Origin: Candidatus Sediminicultor sextus
GTDB taxonomy: Bacteria; Atribacterota; Phoenicimicrobiia; Phoenicimicrobiales; Phoenicimicrobiaceae
Length of the DNA: 16,649 nucleotides
Direction: 5' to 3'
NCBI GenBank assembly: GCA_014894735.1
Contig: JADBKX010000041.1
Location: forward strand, 19,499-36,147
Part shown: positions 6,704 through 14,827 of the stretch, piece after piece
Layout: each line of letters begins with the position of its first letter
How positions within the stretch are numbered: the first letter of the stretch is position 1
Made by a program: the position numbers and the translations under genes
Notes under the pieces: generated by a model
Databases searched by the model: none
The model's input: the letters and a program-made list of their open reading frames with translations, nothing else
Told to the model about the DNA's origin: nothing

Positions 6704-7495
6704 TCATTTTTTTAATTTTATGACTAAACTGTCTTTAAAGCGAATATCTATATACTCTACTAATAATTTTTCCCTTTCAATTTTTTCCAAGGCTTCTCTT
6801 AACAAATTCTCCTTATTAATAATCACCTCTGGCCTATTTACTCTCACTTTTAAGGTATCATCCTTATTGCAAATCATAAAATCATCCGGGGATAATATTT
6901 CTACCCGGCAAAACTTCTTGGGCAGTATCACTTCTGCCGAATTAATACTTTCTAATGCCGTCCTAAACTCAGGTTTATCTATAATTTCTCCAATTTTTAT
7001 TTCATTAATTTCTAATCCTGATATTAGGGGCAGGGCAAATCCTTCCTCCGGTCTATCAATCTTAGATAAAACCATTCCCTCTTTAGTAGAGAAAAAATAT
7101 TCTTCTTCGATATGGATAATTGCTGCTGCTTCTCTTTCTGTTAAGGAAATAACAATTTTATTGGGTATTACCCGTTTTATTTCTATCTCTTTTATCCGGG
7201 GTTCTTTTTTTAAAGAATTTATAGATTTTTTTAGATTTAGCTTAAAGATATTCTCGCCGAATTTTATCCCGGAATTAAAAAATATTTCATCCTCGCTTAG
7301 ACAATCGTTCCCTTGGATAATAACCTCTTCGATATTACAAAAATTTGAACTAAATATAAAATTAAAAAAATTCCAACCTAAAAAACCTATGGCCAAATAA
7401 AAAACTAATATCTTGATTACTCTTGCTGATAAAGGTTGATGCTTTTCTCCTTCTTCCTCCTCCTCTTCTCTTTCCTCATTTAATTTCATTATCAC
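6704..7495 (-). CDS. ftsQ: Cell division protein FtsQ/DivIB
   Basis: FtsQ/DivIB is a bitopic membrane protein of the divisome that bridges early and late division proteins. The 263-residue sequence has a cytoplasmic tail with a strongly acidic run (residues 8-17, almost all Glu), one transmembrane segment at about 27-49, and a POTRA domain at about 53-121 (IEEVIIQGNDCLSEDEI through NKIVISLTEREA). A mixed beta domain then extends to the end, finishing with the strand LVEYIDIRFKDSLVIKL. The start is a GTG at 7495, 12 bases after GGAG; an ATG two codons further in (7489) is possible. Sequence conservation is low in this family, so the call rests on topology, POTRA and position between murB and ftsA. 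A 212-base repeat-rich gap separates it from murB, where ddl is often found. Confidence 0.9.
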   Translation of the reverse strand: MIMKLNEEREEEEEEGEKHQPLSARVIKILVFYLAIGFLGWNFFNFIFSSNFCNIEEVIIQGNDCLSEDEIFFNSGIKFGENIFKLNLKKSINSLKKEPRIKEIEIKRVIPNKIVISLTEREAAAIIHIEEEYFFSTKEGMVLSKIDRPEEGFALPLISGLEINEIKIGEIIDKPEFRTALESINSAEVILPKKFCRVEILSPDDFMICNKDDTLKVRVNRPEVIINKENLLREALEKIEREKLLVEYIDIRFKDSLVIKLKK

Positions 7496-7519
7496 TTATA
7501 TAAAAAACTCCTTTATGCT

Positions 7520-7547
7520 CGTATATCGTATTTCGTATATCGTAAAT
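7520..7547. repeat. Heptanucleotide repeat CGTATAT, left inverted arm in the murB-ftsQ gap
   Basis: Four consecutive 7-base units each begin CGTA (CGTATAT, CGTATTT, CGTATAT, CGTAAAT). The 15 bases at 7530-7544 are an exact reverse complement of 7694-7708, so this array and the one beside murB form inverted arms. Around it, 7548-7654 holds no gene; TTAAAAAGATG occurs twice there (7591-7601 and 7603-7613). Confidence 0.8.
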
Positions 7548-7654
7548 ACAAAGAATATAGAATAAATTCGGATTTCGTAAATAATAAAAATTAAAAAGAT
7601 GTTTAAAAAGATGTATATAGTCGATGAGTTGAGCTCACAGAAGAACTAGATATC

Positions 7655-7673
7655 ATTCCCACGAAAACGGGAG
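7655..7673. repeat. REP-like hairpin element (ATTCCC...GGGA)
   Basis: TCCC and GGGA flank a GAAAAC core, giving a short imperfect hairpin. It resembles the ATTCCC-GCGAAAGC-GGGAAT palindromes dispersed in many bacterial genomes. No T-tract follows on either strand, so I do not call it a terminator. Confidence 0.4.
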
Positions 7674-7675
7674 AT

Positions 7676-7710
7676 CATATACTATATACGATATACGATA
7701 TACGAAATTA
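7676..7710. repeat. Heptanucleotide repeat GATATAC, right inverted arm overlapping the murB stop
   Basis: Five 7-base units (CATATAC, TATATAC, two GATATAC, GAAATTA) run up to and include the TAA of murB at 7708-7710. The array is the inverted partner of 7520-7547. Confidence 0.8.
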
Positions 7711-8634
7711 GGGTTCTCCCAAAATTTCTATTTCCCGTTCTAATTTTATTCCAAAATTTTTCTTTACTCTTTTCTCAATCTCTTCCATTAAATATAGAAT
7801 ATCTCTGGCTGATGCACCCCCATTATTTACTATAAAATTAGCGTGCTTGGTAGAGATCTCTGCTTTGCCCCGAGATAATCCCTTCGCTCCAACCTTTTCT
7901 ATTAATTCTCCGGCATAATAACCCGGTGGATTTTTAAATATACTGCCCGCGCTGAATTTATCCAAAGGCTGCCTGCTTTTTCTGATTTCAATATTTTGTT
8001 TTATCTTAGATTCAATTTCCTCTTTATTCCCCTTTTTCAACAGCAGAGTTGCTTCTAAAATTATCACCGGCTTACCTTTTAAATTACATTCACGATAATG
8101 AAAATTTAAATTAGATTTGGATGTTCTTTCTATTTTATTTTCTCGGGTTAAAAAAGTTACATTTTGTACTACATCTGCCATACAATTTCCCTTAAAACTG
8201 GCATTATTAATTATTGCTCCGCCCAAGGTCCCGGGAATAGCACAGGCAAATTCTAATCCGCTCAATTCTCTATTCAAAACCATCTTACTTAAGTGTACTA
8301 ATGAAACTCCTGCACCTACTTTTACAATTTTATCAGAAAATTCTATTTTTTTAAAATCTTTATTTAGGTTGATTATCAAACCTCTTATCCCGTTATCCAA
8401 GATCAATAAGTTTGTTCCATTTCCAATAACCAAGAAAGGCTTATTATATTCTTTGAAAATGGAAATGACTTTTTTTAAATCTTCGATATTGCCAGGGCTG
8501 CAAAAAACATCAGCAGGTCCGCCAATTCCTAATGAGGAATGATTTTTCAATGGCTCATCGTATTTAATTAAACGGTCAATTCCTTGTTTTTTACACTCAT
8601 TTTTTATAATATCTATATTTATGTTCATTTTCAA
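7708..8634 (-). CDS. murB: UDP-N-acetylenolpyruvoylglucosamine reductase
   Basis: MurB is the FAD- and NADPH-dependent cytoplasmic enzyme that reduces the enolpyruvyl group to give UDP-MurNAc. The 308-residue length and the SAGSIFKNPPGYYAG segment (residues 228-242) mark a type II MurB. Ser231 is the expected proton donor, Tyr180-Arg181 the substrate-binding pair, and Glu301 the C-terminal catalytic Glu. FAD-binding motifs are GNGTNLL at 71-77 and IPGTLGGAI at 133-141. The start used is a TTG at 8634; an ATG two codons later (8628) is equally possible, and the AAGGA upstream, inside the end of murC, is not ideally placed for either. It follows murC by only six bases. The stop codon lies inside a heptanucleotide repeat. 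Confidence 0.96.
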   Translation of the reverse strand: MKMNINIDIIKNECKKQGIDRLIKYDEPLKNHSSLGIGGPADVFCSPGNIEDLKKVISIFKEYNKPFLVIGNGTNLLILDNGIRGLIINLNKDFKKIEFSDKIVKVGAGVSLVHLSKMVLNRELSGLEFACAIPGTLGGAIINNASFKGNCMADVVQNVTFLTRENKIERTSKSNLNFHYRECNLKGKPVIILEATLLLKKGNKEEIESKIKQNIEIRKSRQPLDKFSAGSIFKNPPGYYAGELIEKVGAKGLSRGKAEISTKHANFIVNNGGASARDILYLMEEIEKRVKKNFGIKLEREIEILGEP

Positions 8635-8640
8635 GTCAAA

Positions 8641-10029
8641 CTAAAATTCCTTTGTTTTCTTCAATTGTTCAGCCAATTCCTGACTAACTGTCCAAATATC
8701 TCCCGCCCCTATAGTTATTATTATATCTCCGGGTTGAATAATTTCATATAGATAACTTAAAATATTGTCTTTGGAAGGCAAATATTTTATCTGTTTGTGG
8801 TTGGTTTTTTTAATTTCCCTAAATATGGTCTCTCCGCTAATTCCAGAAATCGGCGATTCATTGGCTGAATAAATATCATTAATAATTACACAATCGGCGT
8901 CAAAAAATGCCTTCCCAAACTTTTCTGCTAATAGTTTAGTTCTACTGTAGCGGTGGGGTTGAAATACGGCAATTATTCTTCTATTTTGCCAGCTGCTTCT
9001 TAAGGAACTCAAAGTTGCTTTAATCTCGGTAGGATGATGAGCATAATCATCCATAATTAATATGTTGTTATCAGTACTGGCAATAATTTCCATTCTTCTA
9101 TGTACTCCCTGAAAGGTTTCCAATATCTTAGCAATTTCCGTAAAACTTATTCCTAGTTCCAGGGCAACAGCAATTGCCGCTAAAGCATTTAAAATATTGT
9201 GATATCCAGCAACCTTTAAATAAAGTTCGCCGATTTTTTCACTCCGCCAGTATATTTTTGATTTAGAATTTAACTTATCTAATTCTATGTCTTTAGCCAT
9301 CAAATCCGCTTCAGTAAATATTCCATAAGAAACATGGCTTCTCCCATATTGTTTTACCAGTTCCTTCACATTATCGCAATCCATGCATAAGATGATTCGT
9401 CCATTATCAGGAACTTTATTAATAAATTTCCCAAAATCTTTTAGAATATTTTCCATATTTTCATAATGATCTAAATGGTCATCTTCTATGTTGGTAACTA
9501 TGGCTATGTGTGGATTCAATTCCAAAAACGAACCATCACTTTCATCGGCTTCTACAACTATATAATTTCCTTTCCCTAATTTAGCATTATTTTTAAAATT
9601 GTTTAACTCTCCTCCCACTACTATGGTAGGATCGAAACCGCTTTTTTCTAATAATAGACCTATCATGGAAGCAGTGGTGCTCTTACCGTGTGTACCGGCA
9701 ATGGCTATTCCATATTTATTGTCCATAAGCCTTGCCAGCATCTCAGCCCTTTTGATTATGTTAATTTTCTTAGTCTTGGCACTACTTATTTCTAGATTAG
9801 ATTCGGGGATTGCCGATGAAACTACTATTAAATCTGCTCCTTCTACATTATCTATACTATGACCCATAAAAATAGTTGCACCTTTATCAGCCAATCTTTT
9901 AGTTATCTTTGAAGTTTCAATATCGGAACCACTGATCTTATGACCTAAATCAAGAAAAATTGAGGCTAAACCACTCATTCCTGATCCACCAATTCCAATA
10001 AAATGTATATGTAATTTTTTTTCATTCAT
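8641..10029 (-). CDS. murC: UDP-N-acetylmuramate--L-alanine ligase
   Basis: MurC is the ATP-dependent ligase adding L-Ala to UDP-MurNAc, the first step of stem-peptide synthesis. I start it at the ATG at 10029 (462 residues, MNEKKLHIHFIGIGG). The frame stays open to 10095, but those 22 codons are encoded by an intergenic repeat and are not part of the protein. Motifs: nucleotide-binding GIGGSGMSG near 12-20, P-loop GTHGKSTT at 112-119, EADESDGSF at 160-168, HNILNALAA near 277-285, DDYAHHPTEI near 327-336 and FQPHRYSRT near 356-364. All match MurC and exclude MurD, MurE and MurF. The ribosome-binding site is AGGTGGGA, weakly placed. It lies between murG (119-base repeat-containing gap) and murB. 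Confidence 0.97.
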   Translation of the reverse strand: MNEKKLHIHFIGIGGSGMSGLASIFLDLGHKISGSDIETSKITKRLADKGATIFMGHSIDNVEGADLIVVSSAIPESNLEISSAKTKKINIIKRAEMLARLMDNKYGIAIAGTHGKSTTASMIGLLLEKSGFDPTIVVGGELNNFKNNAKLGKGNYIVVEADESDGSFLELNPHIAIVTNIEDDHLDHYENMENILKDFGKFINKVPDNGRIILCMDCDNVKELVKQYGRSHVSYGIFTEADLMAKDIELDKLNSKSKIYWRSEKIGELYLKVAGYHNILNALAAIAVALELGISFTEIAKILETFQGVHRRMEIIASTDNNILIMDDYAHHPTEIKATLSSLRSSWQNRRIIAVFQPHRYSRTKLLAEKFGKAFFDADCVIINDIYSANESPISGISGETIFREIKKTNHKQIKYLPSKDNILSYLYEIIQPGDIIITIGAGDIWTVSQELAEQLKKTKEF

Positions 10030-10049
10030 CAAATACAATCCCACCTTTT

Positions 10050-10133
10050 TTTCGTATATCGTATTTCGTATATAGTATATCGGATTTAAAACCACTTTTC
10101 ACTTTTATTTTTTCAATATACGATATACGAAAT
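10050..10133. repeat. Inverted-repeat element with heptanucleotide arms between murG and murC
   Basis: The left arm (10053-10087) is five 7-base units based on CGTATAT. The right arm (10116-10133) is the inverse ATATACG. Bases 10050-10064 and 10118-10132 are exact reverse complements (15 bases). The same words form the inverted arms at 7520-7547 and 7676-7710, so this is a dispersed element. The 53-base centre is T- and A-rich without a gene. Confidence 0.8.
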
Positions 10134-10148
10134 ATTTTTTTATATTTT

Positions 10149-11258
10149 TTAATTTTTTTTAATGTAATCAGAAATATAGTCCACTATTTTCTTAGCTGAA
10201 TTCACATTACTTAATTCTCTGCTACTCTTAGCCATCATCTCTAATTTATTTTTATTTTTTAATAAATCGAGTAAAACCTGGGCTAATTTTTCTCCGGATA
10301 AATCTTTTTCTAAAATTAATATTGCAGCCCCTTCTCTTTCAAAAATTTTAGCGTTAATTCCCTGATGATCATGAGTAGCATAAGGGTAAGGTATTAAAAT
10401 TGCCGGTAACCCATAGGTCCCAATCTCAGCTAAAGTTGTAGCTCCCGCCCGGCAGATTACTAAATTTGCCAGAGAATAGGCTTTTTCAATATCATGCAGA
10501 TAAGGTTCTACCGAAAATATTTTATGGTCTTCTCCCACTATTTCCATCATGTTGTCATAATCATCTTGCCCGCTAATCAACAAAATTTGCCAGTCATTTT
10601 TTATAACCTCTTTTATTAAATCGATACCTCCCAGAACAGCTCTATTAATTGAGGCTGCTCCCTTGCTGCCTCCCAATACCAATATAGTTTTTTTTGAAGA
10701 ATCAAGGTTAAATTTTTTATACTCTCTGTCTGTGCCTGGTTTAATGTTTTTAAAACGTATAGGATTACCCGTAAAAATCAATTTTGCTTTATTACTAAAA
10801 TATTTTTTTGACTGATTAAAGCTTAAAAATGTTGCTCTGGTAATACGAGATAGAAATTTATTGGTAATCCCGGGTATTACATTCTGCTCATGAACAAAAG
10901 TTGGAATACCTAATATTGCAGCCATCAAAACAACCGAACCGCTCACATAGCCCCCTGTTCCAATCACCATATCCGGTTTAAATTTTTTTATAATTTTATA
11001 TGACTGAAATAAAGAAACTAAAAAAATGACCATAGCCGCTAAATTTTCAAAACATATTTTTCGTTGGATTCCCCGGGCTTTAATTTTTATAATTTTAAAA
11101 CCTTCCCGAGGAACAAGTTTTGATTCCATGCCCCTTTCAGTTCCTACAAATAAAATATCGTTTTTTATGTCTCTGTCTTTTATCTCGTAAGCTAAACTAA
11201 TTCCTGGATATATATGCCCCCCTGTTCCGCCACCCGAAATTATCACCTTTAATGCCAT
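10149..11258 (-). CDS. murG: Undecaprenyl-PP-MurNAc-pentapeptide-UDP-GlcNAc GlcNAc transferase
   Basis: MurG transfers GlcNAc to lipid I to form lipid II at the cytoplasmic membrane face. The 369-residue protein has the GT-B fold motifs: N-terminal GGGTGGHIYPG (residues 9-19), the acceptor-side VIGTGGYVSG and HEQNVIPG segments, LGGSKGAASIN at the start of the C-terminal Rossmann domain, and the UDP-GlcNAc-binding CRAGATTLAEI. The ATG at 11258 has GGGAG eight bases upstream, overlapping the end of ftsW; a TTG one codon earlier is less likely. The 12-base gap to ftsW indicates cotranscription. Membrane association would be peripheral, as no transmembrane helix is clear beyond a hydrophobic patch at about 75-85, normal for the family. 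Confidence 0.97.
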   Translation of the reverse strand: MALKVIISGGGTGGHIYPGISLAYEIKDRDIKNDILFVGTERGMESKLVPREGFKIIKIKARGIQRKICFENLAAMVIFLVSLFQSYKIIKKFKPDMVIGTGGYVSGSVVLMAAILGIPTFVHEQNVIPGITNKFLSRITRATFLSFNQSKKYFSNKAKLIFTGNPIRFKNIKPGTDREYKKFNLDSSKKTILVLGGSKGAASINRAVLGGIDLIKEVIKNDWQILLISGQDDYDNMMEIVGEDHKIFSVEPYLHDIEKAYSLANLVICRAGATTLAEIGTYGLPAILIPYPYATHDHQGINAKIFEREGAAILILEKDLSGEKLAQVLLDLLKNKNKLEMMAKSSRELSNVNSAKKIVDYISDYIKKN

Positions 11259-11270
11259 CAATTACGCTCC

Positions 11271-12377
11271 CTATTCTATTGCTTTATACCGGGAAATATT
11301 TAATAAAATTCCCGCGCAAAACATATTTACAATTAGAGATGAACCCCCATAACTGATAAAGGGTAAAGTAATGCCAGTAGTGGGAATCATCTTGGTTACC
11401 ACGCCAATATTTATAATGCTTTGAAAAACTATCATAGAGGTAATACCTGCAGCCAGTAAAGTTCCAAATTGGTCAGAAGTATCTAAAGCTATCCTGAATC
11501 CACGCCACAACAATATTGTAAAGAGAATTATGATTACTACAGTACCTATAAACCCTAATTCCTCACCGATTATAGAGAAAATAAAGTCAGTATGTTGGTC
11601 GGGAAGATAAAAATATTTTTGTTTGCTCTCTGCCAATCCGATTCCAAAAATTCCCCCGCTCCCTAAGGCTAATAGAGATTGAATTATATGAAACCCGCTA
11701 TCCAGAGGATCTTTCCAGGGATCCAAAAAGGAGAGCAATCTCACTCTTCTATATTCTTCTCTTGATAATATTAAAATTCCCAAAGGGATTGCTGCAACTA
11801 TTAAGGCATAAAGCTGAATTACCCTGGTGCCCCCAATAAATAACATAATAAAAGAAATGCCCAAAATAATTAGGGAAGTACTAAAATCTGGTTCATACAA
11901 GATTAATAAAAACATGACTAACATAATAATTAAAGTGGGTAATACCCCTCTAATAAAGGTTTTTATATCTTTTACTTGTTTTCTGGTTAAAGATTCTGCC
12001 ATATATAGGATTAAAGCAAATTTAGCAATTTCGGAAGGCTGAAAAGAAAAAAATCCTATCTTAATCCATCTACTTGCCCCACCGGCAGCCCTCCCGATAC
12101 TGGGAATATATACCATCGATAGCAATGCAATGGATAAAATTAAGATAGGCAGAGTAAATTTTTTATAATAATGATAATCGGTATATATAGCAAAAAAAAA
12201 TGCTATTAAAGCTATCATAGAGTAAATTAATTGTCTTTTTAAAAAATAATAACTATCTCCATACCATTTATAGGCCATAATGTAACTTGAACTAAAAACC
12301 ATACATAGGCCAACCGCCATAAGTAAAATTATTACTATAAAAAGCCATAAATCAGGAGATTTTTTTTCTATTAACAT
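11271..12377 (-). CDS. ftsW: Septal peptidoglycan glycosyltransferase FtsW (SEDS family)
   Basis: FtsW polymerises lipid II at the septum together with a class B penicillin-binding protein. The 368-residue sequence is a multipass membrane protein (about ten helices). SEDS motifs are clear: GGASRWI (99-105), QPSEIAKF (113-120), LPDQHTDFIF (258-267) with the likely catalytic Asp264, GEELG (271-275), and GITLPFISYGGSS (335-347). Position between mraY and murG supports FtsW rather than the elongation paralogue RodA or the sporulation paralogue SpoVE, although motifs alone do not separate these. The ATG at 12377 has GAGG about 11 bases upstream. The partner PBP (FtsI) is not in the window. In most clusters murD would precede this gene; here a 48-base gap with a repeat lies there instead. 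Confidence 0.94.
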   Translation of the reverse strand: MLIEKKSPDLWLFIVIILLMAVGLCMVFSSSYIMAYKWYGDSYYFLKRQLIYSMIALIAFFFAIYTDYHYYKKFTLPILILSIALLSMVYIPSIGRAAGGASRWIKIGFFSFQPSEIAKFALILYMAESLTRKQVKDIKTFIRGVLPTLIIMLVMFLLILYEPDFSTSLIILGISFIMLFIGGTRVIQLYALIVAAIPLGILILSREEYRRVRLLSFLDPWKDPLDSGFHIIQSLLALGSGGIFGIGLAESKQKYFYLPDQHTDFIFSIIGEELGFIGTVVIIILFTILLWRGFRIALDTSDQFGTLLAAGITSMIVFQSIINIGVVTKMIPTTGITLPFISYGGSSLIVNMFCAGILLNISRYKAIE

Positions 12378-12405
12378 CTTAAATATAACCTCATGCTTAA
12401 TTGTT

Positions 12406-12426
12406 AGCGTACAGCGTACAGTAATT
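12406..12426. repeat. Short heptanucleotide repeat AGCGTAC between mraY and ftsW
   Basis: Two exact AGCGTAC units and a diverged third (AGTAATT) end on the first base of the mraY stop codon. The array lies where murD is expected in a standard dcw cluster. Confidence 0.65.
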
Positions 12427-13379
12427 TAGTATATACTTGCTATCCCAATAATAGCTAGTATTAATCCCGCTATCCAAAATCTAATAATAATTTTAGGTTC
12501 TTTCCAACCACAAAGCTCAAAATGGTGGTGAATAGGACTCATCTTAAAAATTTTTTTACCCCTTAATTTTACCGAAACAACCTGAAGTATCACTGATAAG
12601 GTTTCAATCGCAAATACCCCGCCTGTTATCAGTAAAAACAATTCTGTTCTGGTAAAAATTGCTACCGAAGCAAGCGCTCCGCCTAAAGCCAAAGAACCTA
12701 CATCTCCTAAAAATATCCGGGCTGGATAAAAATTATAGATTAAAAAACCAAAAGAAGTAAAAGCTACTATCAGGGAAAACAGGCTCATAGGCAATATATT
12801 TTGGACATAAGCGATTAAAGCAAAACTTAGCATAGCAATAATTATTAACCCGGCTGCCAACCCATCTAAGCCGTCGGTTAAATTTACCGCATTAACCGAA
12901 CTAACCAATACTAAAACTACAAAAGGAATAAACATTCTGCCCAAATTTATACTGTTTTTAAAAAAAGGAAGCCAAATTTCTGTACCTAAATCAGTGTTTT
13001 GATGGACACAATAGGCAACTATTAAAGCAAAGATAATTTGAAGGAACAACTTCTGCCTAGTAAGAAGACCCAATGATCGTTTCTTAAGATATTTTATTAA
13101 ATCATCAATTAAACCGATAAGACCAAAACCGACAGTAGCAACTAACGACCATAAAACATATTTATTGTAAGGAACAAGGAGCCAAACTATTATTACTAAA
13201 GTAAGAATAACTATTACTCCTCCCATGGTGGGCGTTCCCATTTTATGTTGATGAAGATCTGGCCCTTCCTGACGAATTTTCTGTCCCATATTATGTTTTT
13301 TTAAATATTTTATAAATAACGGCAGAGTAATAACCGGAATTATCAACGAAACTAATAAAGTTAAGGGCCAATAGGTCAT
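12426..13379 (-). CDS. mraY: Phospho-N-acetylmuramoyl-pentapeptide-transferase
   Basis: MraY is the integral membrane enzyme that moves phospho-MurNAc-pentapeptide to undecaprenyl phosphate, giving lipid I. The 317-residue length and roughly ten hydrophobic helices are typical. Conserved motifs: HKMGTPTMGG (45-54), the Asp92-Asp93 pair in LIDDLIK, NAVNLTDGLDGLA (163-175), GDVGSLALGG (225-234) and the histidine cluster MSPIHHHFE (280-288). The ATG has AAGGAGG a few bases upstream (AAGGAGGAGATA then ATG), a strong site overlapping the end of murF ten bases before. The order murF-mraY is standard; the next gene is ftsW instead of murD. Its last codons (Ser-Ile-Tyr-stop) read like the neighbouring repeat family. 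Confidence 0.98.
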   Translation of the reverse strand: MTYWPLTLLVSLIIPVITLPLFIKYLKKHNMGQKIRQEGPDLHQHKMGTPTMGGVIVILTLVIIVWLLVPYNKYVLWSLVATVGFGLIGLIDDLIKYLKKRSLGLLTRQKLFLQIIFALIVAYCVHQNTDLGTEIWLPFFKNSINLGRMFIPFVVLVLVSSVNAVNLTDGLDGLAAGLIIIAMLSFALIAYVQNILPMSLFSLIVAFTSFGFLIYNFYPARIFLGDVGSLALGGALASVAIFTRTELFLLITGGVFAIETLSVILQVVSVKLRGKKIFKMSPIHHHFELCGWKEPKIIIRFWIAGLILAIIGIASIY

Positions 13380-13389
13380 TATCTCCTCC

Positions 13390-14823
13390 TTAGGCAGGAT
13401 TATTTTTTTGATACTCTTTTTGCCAAAATTCTAAAATCTCTTCCATTTTCATTTCTCGAGAACCTTTTAATAGGATAAAATCTCCGGGTTTGGTCAGGCT
13501 TAATAGTTTTTTGACTAAATTTATCTTCTCATTTTTCTCAAAAGAAAAAACTCTTTCTTTTGCCATCCCCTCTTCTTTGGAAGACTGGGCAATTATCTTT
13601 CCACCCTGACCCACAGTTATTAGGGCATCAATAGACAATTTTGCTACTTCTTTTCCTATTTCCCGGTGGTAAAAGTCGGTCTTTTCTCCTAATTCCAGCA
13701 TGTCTCCTAAAATAGCTATCTTTCTATTGTTTTGCGCGACTTCTGCTAAAGTTTCCAAAGCACTTTTTACTGATAATGGACTCGCATTATAGGAATCATT
13801 TAGTATTTTAATACCCTTATTAAAATTGCTCAATTGCATATGCAGGTCTAACGGTTTAAAAGAAGATAATCCTCTTTCAATTAAATCCAATTCTATTCCC
13901 AAGGCAAAAGCAACCGCAGAAGCAGCAAGGGCATTATAAATATTATGCCTTCCCAATAAGGGTAAATATATTTCTCTGCTTTTGCCCTTTTGCACTTCAA
14001 GGGCAAATCTCATTCCTTTATCACTGACTAATCTGATATTACGAGCCATAATATCACTCTTACTCTCAATGCCAAAGGTATATATCTTCTTACCTTTAAC
14101 AATTTTCGACATTTTAAAAAAATAAGGGTCGTCTCTGTTTAGAATGGCTATACCGTCTTTATCCAATGATTGTAATAATTCCGATTTAGCCTTAAAAATA
14201 TTATCTTTTGAACCTAATAAGCCAATATGGGCTTCTCCGATATTAGTAATCACTGCTAAATCAGGAGGAATAAAATTGGTAAGAGTGCTTATTTCACCCA
14301 AACCCCTCATTCCCATCTCTGCCACTAATAGCTTATGTAATTTATTAAGCTGTAACAGAGTAAGAGGAATTCCGATTTCATTATTGTAATTTCCAGAGGT
14401 TTTTAAAAGAGGAAATTCCTGAGATAAGATATGAGCAATAATTTCTTTGGTCGTGGTCTTTCCGTTACTGCCGGTTACACAGATATTAAAAGTTTTAAAT
14501 TTGTCCTTATAATGCTTGGACCAATCCTGCAAGGCAGAAAGAGTATCTTTTACTTCTATGATTATTTTATTTTTATCAATTTGCTCATTCTGTAATAAAG
14601 TGCTCGCACCTTTACAAATTACTACCCCAACCGCTCCCTTATTGAAAGCTTCAATAATAAAATTATGTCCATCGAAATTGGCTCCAATTATGGCAAAAAA
14701 TAAATCACCGGGAGTTAAAGTTCGGCTATCTATGGAAATCCTGTTTATTAAGCAATCCTGGTCTCCCTGAATTATCTTTCCCGAAACAACCTTTATCAAC
14801 TCTCCAATTTTACAATTTTCCAA
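13390..14823 (-). CDS. murF: UDP-N-acetylmuramoyl-tripeptide--D-alanyl-D-alanine ligase
   Basis: MurF attaches the D-Ala-D-Ala dipeptide to complete the UDP-MurNAc-pentapeptide. The start is a TTG at 14823 with GGGAG eight bases upstream, inside the end of murE (4-base gap). The 477-residue product has an N-terminal uridine-binding domain with SIDSRTLTPGDLFFA (30-44) and FDGHNF (50-55), P-loop VTGSNGKTTTKE (116-127), the MurF-typical NYNNEIGIPLTLL (145-157), GRHNIYNALAA, and NDSYNASPLSVKSAL in the C-terminal domain. The usual DAYNANP motif appears here as DSYNASP, a modest change. D-Ala-D-Ala must come from a Ddl enzyme encoded elsewhere, as no ddl gene is in the window. Confidence 0.96.
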   Translation of the reverse strand: MENCKIGELIKVVSGKIIQGDQDCLINRISIDSRTLTPGDLFFAIIGANFDGHNFIIEAFNKGAVGVVICKGASTLLQNEQIDKNKIIIEVKDTLSALQDWSKHYKDKFKTFNICVTGSNGKTTTKEIIAHILSQEFPLLKTSGNYNNEIGIPLTLLQLNKLHKLLVAEMGMRGLGEISTLTNFIPPDLAVITNIGEAHIGLLGSKDNIFKAKSELLQSLDKDGIAILNRDDPYFFKMSKIVKGKKIYTFGIESKSDIMARNIRLVSDKGMRFALEVQKGKSREIYLPLLGRHNIYNALAASAVAFALGIELDLIERGLSSFKPLDLHMQLSNFNKGIKILNDSYNASPLSVKSALETLAEVAQNNRKIAILGDMLELGEKTDFYHREIGKEVAKLSIDALITVGQGGKIIAQSSKEEGMAKERVFSFEKNEKINLVKKLLSLTKPGDFILLKGSREMKMEEILEFWQKEYQKNNPA

Positions 14824-14827
14824 TCTT

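Noticed and set aside
6720..7400. 226-codon plus-strand open frame opposite ftsQ
   Set aside because: It is antisense to a recognisable FtsQ, has no family motif, and is Ser/Ile/Leu-rich as expected for the reverse of a Lys/Glu-rich AT-rich gene.
10030..10095. 22-codon N-terminal extension of murC
   Set aside because: It is encoded by the heptamer repeat, lacks a ribosome-binding site, and MurC homologues start near the GIGGSGMSG motif as given by the ATG at 10029.
10116..10147. Plus-strand terminator formed by the murC-murG inverted repeat with following T-tract
   Set aside because: No plus-strand gene exists to terminate; on the minus strand the stem is followed by A residues, so it should not stop dcw transcription.
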